Part shown: in pieces, positions 52,696 to 64,000 of the stretch
Position numbering within the stretch: the stretch's first letter is position 1
Layout of the letters: each line of letters begins with the position of its first letter
Assembly (NCBI RefSeq): GCF_000247815.1
Contig: NC_021680.1
Location: 5,087,054-5,151,053, forward strand
Direction: 5' to 3'
Length of the DNA stretch: 64,000 bases
Origin: Ficedula albicollis
Lineage: Eukaryota; Chordata; Aves; Passeriformes; Muscicapidae
The notes under the pieces: generated by a model
Databases searched by the model: none
What the model saw: only the letters and a program-made list of their open reading frames with translations
What the model was told of the DNA's origin: nothing
Program-made: the position numbers and the translations under genes

Positions 52696-55600
52696 ACCCA
52701 AACAGAAATCAAAATTAGTCAAGAAGAAAACTAAAAAAACTGCTTTTCAACATTAAAATAAATGGAATTTTACTGCAGAACAGTATGAGAGTTGAGAAAC
52801 GCAGTTTTTCTTTTGGCTGCCACAATGCTAAAGCCAGGTTTCTGAAGGTGGTTTGTGCACCTTTGGTCATCTCCTCTTCACTTTGTGTCCATTTAATCTG
52901 GAGTCCAGTGGTTCTGTCTCTAAACTGAAATGCCCTGACTCCAAGTCATGATTCATGTTTTAGGAAAGGCCACAGGAATTAGCTCCCCAGGGTCTCCTGG
53001 CAGAATTCAGCCAATCTTACAGCTCCCTGCCTTCTGCTCCTGTACGTGAGGACTGGGCTTGACTTCAGGATTAACTGGAGGATAAACACCAAGATTTGGG
53101 GGTGGGGGATTATACCTTGGCACTACAGATGTTGTTTAGCACTCCATCTAAAGGGTTTATGTTTGTGGGTTTATGTTTTACATGCTGAACAGCATTACCT
53201 GAAAACAGGTTTTTCATTGTGAAAACCATAAAAGACAAAAATATCAACTGTATCAAAGAGGTCAAAATTTAAAAGGTCTGTGAAACAACCTCAACAACCA
53301 TGCTCAATTTCGGCAGAATATTTTAAGTAGAAGAATGAATCAAATTGTAGATCACTAGGAAAAAAAATGACCCTTGGCAAGACAATGATGCTTTCCCCCA
53401 AAGCAACACTATCTTCTTCCTTATAATGGTTTTTTTTACCCTAATACCATCCTCAACCAGAACATGGGATATCGTTGAGATCCTCAAGCTGCAGGATTTA
53501 GTAGGATGCAATAAAGATTTTGCCATGACAATTCAAATTTTTTCCCCCATCACAATCATTTCATGCTGGGAAACTAAGTGGTCTTTGAGTACCTAACAAG
53601 CCCTTATTTCTGGGGCTGAGGGTAGAGATATTTCTTTCAAGACTTCAAGTGCCCATTTGTGGATGGGGAGCCTATGCAGCAATTCAGTCCTGTGTGACAA
53701 AATAATAATTGAATGTGTTTCCATAGAAACTAAAGACAGCCAGTGGAAACTGCTGTAGAGTATTAAAAGAATTCAGTCAAGTTTTATTTGAGTAAATAAG
53801 GATCACTAGCAATATACTGCTGGTTACAAGGACAGGTGGTACTCCTAAAATTACTTTTAAAATTACATCACTGAGCAGGAGCTTCTCTGGTTTCTCACAG
53901 TCCTACAGACTGGTATTTAAAATATTAGGACTATGGAAGTGATTGATCAGGAATGCTCTTAAGTTAAAGGGGTCCTTTATACTATTGCCATAATTTTTTT
54001 GGAGCAAGCCCATAGGGAGGTGAATTAGATAGACCAAGGGAGTAATAGGCATTCAGATAATAGCAATGCTTGACAGAACTGTATTGCAATAAGCAGCACT
54101 GATTGTAAAACTCCTGCCAGATGCAAAGCCAATGTTAATTTGCTCTCCTTATATCGTGCACAGTTTGGGGTTTGGAGTAGTGTTTGGCTCTTAAGAGTAA
54201 ACTTCAAAACCCAAGAAAGGATTTGAGCAGGGCCAATTTTTCTCTGGCTTTCTCGGGATGTCAATCCTGCCTTGTGAAAAACACCGGATTGTGTGTGGGT
54301 TTGGTCTCCTCGGTTCTTCTGCCACTGGAGATGGATGGTGTGGCAGAGGCAGTGTAATTACTCATCAAGGTGAGAGTGCTTGTGCTGCAGCTGCTTACCT
54401 GCCTGTGACAAACCCTCTCACCTTCACTGTCCATCAGAAGCACCACAAATGGCAGCAGCTTGGGAAGAGGGAAAAGTCATCAAAGACTGGATGAAAGTGC
54501 CGTGGTTGGCAGGCTGAAAGAGATCCCACCAGAATCCACCTGTCCCTGCAAACTCCCCTTTAATATAAATGCTAAGCCACTTTATCCACTAGAATCCATG
54601 TAAAAGGTACTTCCAAATTTCATGTGCTGGACAAACAGGAGAAATCATGGATGATATGTTTGCCTGAGGACATCAGTGCTATTTTTGTGGCTATTGCTTG
54701 TTATTCAGTGGTGTTCAGTGTGCACAGCAGGAAATCTTCTGCATGGCAGAGGAACTATTAAAGATCCAGACTTGTACTTCAACTCATGGCTCTGCAGTTA
54801 TCCCCCTCCAGTCCTCACCATCCCTCACTGCAGCTCTGAAACCCCTGTGAGCACATCCTACAGCCCCTTTCTATTAATTTTGTGTGGGATTGGGATCTCT
54901 TCAAGGCACAGGCTCTTAAGGCAGATTTGGTTTCTCAATATGGATCATGTCTTCAGGCTTTTGTTGACACTTCTACTATAAATACAATAGAAGGTGCAAT
55001 ATCATTTGCAACCTCAAGAACAGATGTAACCCTTTTGGGGACATTTTGGTAGTGCTTTTACCCCAGTAATTAAACATTTAAAAATCAACACTATGGCATC
55101 CTTCATGTTTCGTGACCTCATTCACAATCTGAAAACTTAACCAACCTTCATGAGCTTCAAGAATTTAAAGTGCAAAGATACTGAACGACAGGTGGTGTAG
55201 AATTCTGTACAAAGTGGTAAAGAAAATGAGCTTTTTGCTCAGTAAAAAAATTCAATTTTATCTCTTTGTGATTAATTTCCATTAATTAGTATCATCACCA
55301 TTCCCCTAATGCCATCATGATCCTTGTTCCTTTGGTTAATTTAGAGCCCCTGAGTGTGTGTTTGGGAGGGCTTTTTTTTCCAGGGGATTTTTGTAGATTT
55401 GCTTTTTTCATTTTTCCCAAGTGGAAGCATCTGGTCTTTCTGGAAAGGATAGATAAACCTTTCTGAGAGTACCTACAGTATTAAGGAGGAATGTGTGTTT
55501 CATAGTGTATATATATATATGTGTGTATGTGTAGGTATTTATATAAAGCATACTAGAGACCTTGTTAATGATAGAATTCCTCCAGAGCCTTTAGTGTCCC

Positions 55601-58149
55601 ACTGTGATTGCAATCCCAGATTCTCAGAATGACTCTGTTAATAATGCTAAATATTCCTTAAAGCACATGCCTTTGCAGGCTCTGTAGGCACTTGTCAGAA
55701 AAACAGATTCTCTAACAGCTCTTTTTTCCTTCTCCTGCAAGAAAATCTTGTCTGCTTCAATCCACTTTTGGTTATTGATGTGAACACTTAGGAATGCTTT
55801 GTGAAAGACAAGGTCATTAAATTAATTCCTTCTGTAGCAGCATGTTAATTTTACTAAGGAGGAATATAAAGTGGACCAAAATGTTGGGTATTTTGTTAGG
55901 TTTTGTTGTTGTTTGGGATGTGCTTGTGTGTGTGTGTTTTGAATTATGTTCCCTTAAATAAAAATGGTGAGGCATCAAGGAAGCTGTTCTGCATGGGGAG
56001 ATTTTCTTTCCATCCTTGAATATCATGGCATATAAAGGCATACAATAACAGCAGGGGATGAATTCATCAGAAGGGGATTACCTATAGAGAAAAATAGAGA
56101 TTCAGGAGTAATATGGTCTTTCTTTGCAATAAGAGTTGCCACTGCTTCAGGGTGTGATTCAGAGCTCCTGTAGTGGTGTAGATGACAATTCCATATCTTC
56201 CAAGGTGGGACTTTGGCCCCTCAATCTGTAATCTATAATAATTTTTCTATTATGCAGACTAACATGTAGACAGCTACTCTTTTTTTCACCCTTCCTATCA
56301 CCTTCTATATTGCATTTCAGGCTGTGGGTTTGATTGCTTAAGGAAGACAAAAATTCTTCCTTATTGTAGGGGATAAAATCACTTGATATTTGCTATAGGC
56401 ATTATTGCAAGTCTGTCTCCTAATTTATATTATGGACATGCAATGTTTGCCCAGTTATTTTAATACTTTGTCTGTTTGTGACTGTTGCACAAGTGACATC
56501 TTATTACAAGAATTATGCATTATTAAGTGAAGTGAAATATGTGTTGCTTTTAAAACATCAGGATCCAGCTTTTCTAGATAGCTTTTAATTTTCTTTTAGA
56601 AATGTAAGGGTGTCCTTGCAGTTTATTTGAACATACCATAGCAGAAAACCAACCTCTTTTCTGCAATGTACTTTGTGCCTGTATTAAAATTTTAAGGGTT
56701 TGCTCGAAATTAGAGTTATTTTCAGTTATTATAAAATTAGAGAAAAAAGCACACTGATCTTGCAATCTTATTTTGGTTTATTATGTTTAATAACATGATA
56801 AACAAGGTATGAATACAGAAGTGAGTTCTGTATTCTTTAATTAAGACCATTACTCTTGTCTGGGAGATTCTTGCTTTGCTGTAATCCTTCTGGTTCTACC
56901 CAATGGAAGAAAATGACAGATTGTTGCTGTTTATATTATAGTACCTTTTAGGGATAACTACATTTATAACCCAAATAGGAAACAGCAGGGAAAAAATAAG
57001 GATCATTATCAAAGGAAAGAGCAAGTGACTGATCCATAGTCATCATCACATAGAAATAAGCCAGGAATAAAAGCAGATCTTCCCTAGCTCCACATTTATA
57101 TCTGACACAAAATTTTCAGAAACAGATTTTCATTAATTTATTTGTTTGTTCTTTTAATTTATTTCATTTCAGTTATTTGTATCTGGGAATAAGGATGCCT
57201 AAAATAGGACTAAAGGCCCTGTCTCAAAACCAATGGGAAAATGGGAAGATGTAATGGTCTTGTATCAGCTTCACAGATGTAATCATAGATTGCCTCTCTG
57301 CTACTGGCTGTTAATGAGGCTCTGATTTTACCTGGAATAATGAGGTTTAATTCCAGAAACTCTGGAATTGATGGCTGCTTTTTCTGGTGCTGAATCTCTT
57401 TTCATATCCAGGTTTAACCCTTACCATGATTGAAACTTTGGATGCTTTTGTCAGCAGCGGGATTTTTGTGGGTTTATTATGGTTTAGTAACCCTATCAAT
57501 TACCCTTTTGCTTGATTTTTGATTATCCTAAAATATATTGGAAAGCTTTAGCTCAGAAATTATCTCCAATCTCTGAACTTTCTGCTTTAATCCTGTTTTG
57601 AAGGAAATACTCCAAAAACATGGAGTTTGCTTCCTCGTCTCTGAAGTACAGCATTAAAACACAGCATTCTGTTCTCATTTTCAACAGATTGTGTGATCTG
57701 CTACATATATACAAAGAGCTTTCAGTCAAGACTACTTTTTGATTAATTCTAGAATTTCTACTGCCCACTAGAGCTGCTGGTACATCTTGTTATTGTTGCC
57801 AGTACAGTTGACACAAAAAACTTAGCCTATTATTGTGTATTTAGCCTCAAGGGAATCCAGCTGGTTTTAGTAGTTGCTACTGGCTTACTTCTCCTTGAGA
57901 TTAAATATCAAAATTTTGTTGATGGCAGCTGTATATACATATTAAAATTCAAAGAAACTCCTGGATTAGCTATATTTACACTTCCATCTTAAATTATTCA
58001 GTGGAAGGAATTTTCATTTCAAAATCCTGTTTAATTTTTCTCCCTTTTCCAAGTCAGGGTGTTCCTTCATTTCTTTCTTTTTTGCCTCTACCTTATGGTC
58101 TGCTGAACACAGAGCAGAGAGCTGCCAGTGCCCTTGCTCTACATTAATT

Positions 58150-58205
58150 AGGATTGGATTATCTGAAAGGTCCTTTCCAACCTAAACTGTTCCAGGACTG
58201 TGTAT
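58150..58205 (+). mobile_element. CR1 LINE 3'-terminal remnant
   Basis: GGATTGGATTATCTGAAAGG, TCCTTTCCAACCTAAACTG and TTCCAGGACTGTG correspond to the last ~50 bp of CR1. Confidence 0.65.
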
Positions 58206-59979
58206 GGCAATGTACACAGTATTATCACACTTATCTTACCTCCCCCTGTAAAAGTAAAGGCAGGGCAGTGATTGCTTTCAGTTTGCTCAGTATTGTGTGT
58301 TGTGATGTTTCCACAGTTTTCCTTCACACTTCACACAAAAAAAAGATAATTACATTGCAGTAAATTTGGCTTTTACTTTTCTAAAGCCTTAGAGGGGTTT
58401 ATTAACCTGACTGTAACAGAGGCACTTAGTTAAGCCTTATAATAACTTCATAATATTTGAAATATATTTATACTTTCAGATACACCTGGAAAATTGCACC
58501 TAAAATTCCACAAAGTTAGTGGCTAATCTGTGAGCCAAGGCCAGTTTTTCACAGGTCCAATACTATAAACATAAGCACACACATACATTGATACCCAACA
58601 GGTGAATAAAGCACACATTGGTTGACTTGTTCAGCGGTTTTTGGCTGGAGCATTATGGTGGGATTTTGTGCATGTGTGTAGCAAGTTTCTTCTTCCTTTA
58701 CATGGAAAATCTTAATTTTCCTAACGGCTCTGATTCTTTTCCTTCTAAAATTGACTCCAGTAATTAATTTTCTGTGTAATTCCTTTGTCCTGCTGTACTT
58801 CGGATCATTATTTATATATATCTGATTTAGCTTTCCTATTTGGTGCTACAAAGCACTTTGATGCTCAAGTAAATATGCCACAATCATCATTATGATTAGG
58901 CTGTGCCAGAAGAATTATGGATATATTATCTTAATTTTTTTATTTATAATTATTATTTAATGGGTGTGTGTGGCAGAAATGTTTCATGTTAGAAAAATGT
59001 TACTATGAGAATGATAAGGGTCTAACATCAATGCAGTTAAAACTACAAAGCTTTGTAAATCAATTCATAACAGACCAACCAGAAATATCCTCTGAAATAT
59101 TACATGTTTTAGTGCAAAAATATAGTTTAACTTGAAATATCATGAAACCCATGATATAGGCAGTTTTCTGTATGAGATGCAAAAGGTTTCAACCACTTAA
59201 TGAAGGGACTTAATTCCTCTATTTCTCATAATATAAAGACTATCTGGAATTTAAAAGGAAGAACATGTATTATTAATTTAAAACTGTACTGTACCAGCCC
59301 TGAGGGGCCAGGCAGCAGCTGCAGAATGGTGGCATGAGGGCTAAGGCATCTGGAAAAACTCTCCTTAAATGTGATTAACAGGAAAAACAAGGTATTTTGC
59401 CTTCATAATTCAAAATAGATTCAGTTTAGATTGTGAATAGCCCCAGCAACATAATCCAGAATCATGCTCCAGGTTTATCCAGTCACTACAGAATATCTTC
59501 ACACTGAGACAGGTTTCTTTAGCTACTGCACCTATTTCAGTGCTGGAAGCAATTTTAGCATATAGAGACACCATTTCCATTAAAATTCCATAGGTAATTA
59601 ATATCCTTTCTGTGTATGCCAACAGTCATCCCTTAGGTAGAGGTTTATATTTCCTTTAGAAAGCAAACATTTAGAAAAGCATCACAGTCCTTCCCTGCTT
59701 TACAATAATCACTGTGTTCACCATGGCCCACACAACCCAGACCTTTGGATCAGCCTTAAAGTACCTGGCTCAGGTAGAGCAGCTGTGAAATTGTGAGATG
59801 TGGACTCAGAACAGCTGCACTGCTCCTGTTTGCCATCTTTGGCAGTGGGATTTGCAGTGTCACCAAGAGTCTCACTGCCATGCCTGTAACATGAGCCACA
59901 GCAAAATTATTTCAGGCCCACTTATTTGAGTGGTGGTTAATTTTGTGAGGCTGAATAAATGAAAAACATTCAATCTTCT

Positions 59980-60125
59980 AACGACAGAGGGTCGAGGCCA
60001 CCCTCAGCAAGTTTGCAGTGACACACCTGAAGGACAGGATGGCATCCAGAGGGACCTGGCCAAGCTCCAGAAGTGGCCCATGGGAATCTCAGGATTAACA
60101 AGACCTGGTTAGGAAAACCCCTGGG
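59980..60125 (+). mobile_element. CR1 LINE internal fragment, left part
   Basis: GGGTCGAGGCCACCCTCAGC, AAGTTTGCAGTGACACACC and CAGAGGGACCTGGCCAAG match the CR1 reverse-transcriptase C-terminal region. The match stops near 60125 and resumes at about 60350 with AAGTTCAGCAAGGCCAAGTG, so about 220 bp of unrelated sequence interrupts the element. Confidence 0.82.
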
Positions 60126-60344
60126 ATCAATCCAGGTTGGGGCAAAACTCCAAACAAAGATTTCTTAAAAATCTTTGAAAATCCAGACATAAATCTCTCT
60201 GTATATAGATCTCAGTCTAAGAATGTTTCTTTTTGAAAGAAAAGGCAAGGGAGTTCACTAAGTCTTTCTACAATTTTTCACATTCCTTTTCATTGTAGGC
60301 AGGTGTTAACAGCCTAAACCTGTTCATACTTTCTTACTTTGCTT

Positions 60345-61361
<1,017 letters not shown>

Positions 61362-61499
61362 ATGGGCTTTAAGTTCCCTCCCAACCCAAAACTGTCTGTG
61401 ATTCCATGATTCTACAATCACTCACTGCTTTTCTGGCTACTGTGCAGTTGGTAGTTTTACCCTGATTCCTAGAAGAAAGCAACATTCTCATAAAGACCA
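61362..61499 (+). repeat. CR1 3' end plus flank, near-identical to 63863..64000
   Basis: This begins ATGGGCTTTAAGTTCCCTCC (CR1 tail, to about 61412) and continues into non-CR1 sequence (AATCACTCACTGCTTTTCTG). The same tail plus the same flank occurs 2,501 bp downstream. The first ~97 bp look identical, and a few differences cluster in the last ~40 bp. Shared unique flank indicates duplication or a chimeric join, not two independent CR1 insertions. Confidence 0.88.
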
Positions 61500-63311
61500 T
61501 TATCAAATTAAGCATCAATTACTGTTGTTGTTTTGAATCACAGCTCAGAAACAAAGTACTTGGAGTCTGATTTGTCCTTCCCAAGATGTAAATCCATCTG
61601 ATCCAGAGTAGGATGTTGTAGAGATGTCTGTAAGTGCATTTGGTGATGTCGCTGTCTCACAGATTTATACTGGACTTGGCTTCCAAAGGAAGGGAAAGTA
61701 GGTAATGGGTATTTTACTGCCTCTCCTCTTCTTGTTAAATTGTCTTCATCTTTTTACTTAGCATCTGCCTCACTGAGTACTCATCATCTGCTACTGAGCC
61801 ATCTGATGTACAACAGATGTTAAGCACTTAGTGAGGCAGAGAAGGAGGTAAAAGCGTCATATCATGATTAAATACTTGTTCCAGCTATTCTATAGGGTGA
61901 CCACAGTGCTTTGTTCTTACATTCAATGTTACAGTGTACTGAACAGGAATAGGCACATGATTTGGATTAAGATTGCAACTGCTCTAGTAAAAATAATCCT
62001 GTTTTTAAGCAAAGTTGGGTTTTTTTTCATAGTAAGAAAAGAATTGCAAGATATTAAAATGCACTTTAGAATTAGGATTTATGTCTGTCATTAAGATTCT
62101 CATCAGAAACTTGGCTGCTGTTAATTGTTGCATTAACTTCCCTAGCATTATCATATTTTTTACCATGCTTGTGTAAAAGTGAGATTATCTGGCAGGCTTT
62201 CTTTCCCCTGCAAGCATTCCAGCTGAAAGCTGGTGCAATTTATAGGAGAGCAGACTTAACCACAGGAGTATCTTCATCCTGCAACAGTAGCCTGAGCTTG
62301 TAGCAGAGTAGGAAATGAGTATGAGCTGGAGCTAAAGTTGTCATTGAAGCAGGATTAGTTAACAACCTGCTTCCAAGAAAATTCTAAGAACTGAGAAAAT
62401 CTGTGGGATATTGTCGTGCACCTCTAGGTCTTTTCACATTGACATATTTGATCAGAGAAGTTAACAAGGAGGGAGGAATTGTTCTTCCATGAGTGACATG
62501 ATTTGTATGAGTAGGAGCTCTTTGCAGTCAATGGTGAGATTCAAACCCCAGAATAATGGAGATTAGTTCTGGGGTGTTAACTAAAAGGCAGGAGCTTGGG
62601 ATTTGGATGTGTTACCCGGCTCAGTGTTCATAAATCAGAGCAGTAGCTTGATGATCTATTTCCTAAAGAGACAACAGGTTTTCCACGAACAGGACAATCA
62701 ATATTTATGTTTTCATAGAAATTCTGTCCAGATTTAGCACCCCTTTTGTAGTTTTGTGCTTGTTTTGAAAGGCTGATTTCAATGACTTGATATAAATAAA
62801 CAAAAGAAGTTTAAAAAAATTCCAAACAATTTCCAGGAAGGTGCAATTTGTTATGTAATTTGATGAATATTCTGTACTTACCAAGTATCATATTTAATTA
62901 AACTCAAAATTCCTTCTACAGTAAAGCAATTTCAAATGTGTGAATCCAGAAATAGCTTTGGATTATAAATTATCACACAATTTTGCCTTATGAGGAAGAT
63001 ACAGGTATTTCAAGCATTCCATTTTTATTTGAAGCTCAGTTGAGTGACTAGGAATATTCTTGTGGTTTCATTAGGTTTGGAAGCTAGTTGGATACCCCAG
63101 TGTTTGGAAAACTAACTCACCAGGCCAGCATATGTAATTTTCCAAATAAAATAATAGTATTTTTTGGTTAAAATAATAATTGAAGAACTCTTTCAAGCCT
63201 CACTCAGGGCACAATGTGGTCATTTCTCCAGTTGGTTTAGGGAGGCTTCACCAATTTCCTTTTATCTTATGGTGTGTAATGATTCGGATAGTGCCTCTCT
63301 CGCTGTCCTCT

Positions 63312-63440
63312 CATTATTATTGCAGCCATTATTATTATTGCAGTTATTATTACAGCTATTATTATTATTGCAGTTATTGCTATTATTGCAGTTATTGCTA
63401 TTATTGCAGTTATTATTATTATCATTGCAGTTATTGCAGC
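63312..63440 (+). repeat. TTATTATTGCAG-type short minisatellite, ~129 bp
   Basis: Triplet-based units of ATT/TTA and TTGCAG alternate, with an 18-bp higher-order unit (TTATTGCTATTATTGCAG) seen twice. The open frames (LLLQLLL, NNNNCN) are by-products. Confidence 0.93.
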
Positions 63441-63569
63441 TGATGCTCACTGGGGACAGAGCCACTGATGCTGGAGGTGCTGCTGGTGGCAGTGGCAGCC
63501 CCTGCTGAGGTCACCAGGCACAGAGCACCCAGCAGGTCTCACCCAGGCTCCTTTTGGGCTGGCAAGGGC

Positions 63570-63915
63570 AGCAGGGTGATGCAGGGATACTGAAAGGAAA
63601 CCTACAGGAAAGATAGAGAGGGACTCTCTATAAGTGACAGGAAAAGGGGAATGGTTTCCAACTGAGAGTGGGTTCAGATTGGATATTGGGGAAAAAAAAT
63701 TCTCCACTGTGAGGGTGGGCAGGCCCTGCACAGGTGCCCAGAGAAGCTGTGGCTGCCCCTGGATCCCTGGAAATGCCCAAGGCCGGGTTGGATGGGGCTT
63801 GGAGCAACCTGGGATAGTGGGAAGTGTCCCTGCCCATGGCAGGTGCTGGACATCCCCACTGAATGGGCTTTAAGTTCCCTCCCAACCCAAAACTGTCTGT
63901 GATTCCATGATTCTA
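63570..63915 (+). mobile_element. CR1 LINE 3' fragment
   Basis: The common CR1 subtype: TACTGAAAGGAAACCTACAG, AGTGACAGGAAAAGGGGAAT, GATTGGATATTGGGG, GGTGCCCAGAGAAGCTGTGG, GGATGGGGCTTGGAGCAACC, CCCTGCCCATGGCAGG, CCCTCCCAACCCAAAACTG and GATTCCATGATTC. Its 3' tail and flank are duplicated at 61362. Confidence 0.94.
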
Positions 63916-64000
63916 CAATCACTCACTGCTTTTCTGGCTACTGTGCAGTTGGTAGTTTTAACCTGATTCCTATAAGAAAACAACATTCTCATACAGACCC

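Noticed and set aside
51801..52722. 300-codon LLSSP repeat frames on the minus strand
   Set aside because: A translation of the GAGAG microsatellite. A pure pentamer gives open frames automatically.
54258..54494. 78-codon plus-strand frame in a GC-richer patch
   Set aside because: No splice context, homology or codon pattern that I recognise, and an overlapping minus-strand frame exists. Treated as chance.
63312..63440. Regular short repeats that could suggest a CRISPR-like array
   Set aside because: The units are contiguous triplets without spacers, in a vertebrate intron. It is a simple repeat.

Overview
The window looks like a piece of an avian nuclear genome. The evidence is a vertebrate gene split into small exons by very long, AT-rich introns, and a repeat content dominated by 5'-truncated CR1 LINEs. 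Several CR1 copies end in the typical 3' signature (about TTCCAACCCAAACC then ATTCTATGATT). The high copy number of the 'TGTGGCTGCCCCTGGATCC' type of CR1 fits a neoavian, perhaps songbird, genome, but the species cannot be named from this sequence.

One gene is recognised: BRINP3 (FAM5C), on the + strand. Three consecutive internal coding exons are present, numbered here 5, 6 and 7 on the mammalian eight-exon model: 6097..6202, 8737..8973 and 31999..32221. They join in frame (phases 0/1, 1/1, 1/2) and encode 188 complete codons plus 2 bases of the next. The 5' exons lie upstream of the window. The large terminal coding exon is not present and must lie downstream of 64000. Everything else is intron: the 3' part of intron 4 (1..6096), intron 5 (2.5 kb), intron 6 (23 kb) and at least 31.8 kb of intron 7.

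The introns hold about 16 CR1 insertions or remnants, one LTR-type element nested in a CR1 (about 25045..25945), microsatellites including an 830-bp pure GAGAG array (51866..52695), and an unusual series of two-copy direct tandem duplications with units from 37 bp to 1.4 kb.

The strongest signals outside the gene are technical. Three enormous pure C runs occur (494, 631 and 137 bases). The third is followed immediately by GCTCTTCCGATCT, the 3' end of the standard Illumina adapter. These runs are most simply explained as poly-G (dark-cycle) reads and adapter read-through used to fill gaps. The many two-copy duplications may partly share an assembly origin. No operon, CRISPR array, defence system or other new genetic system is supported here.
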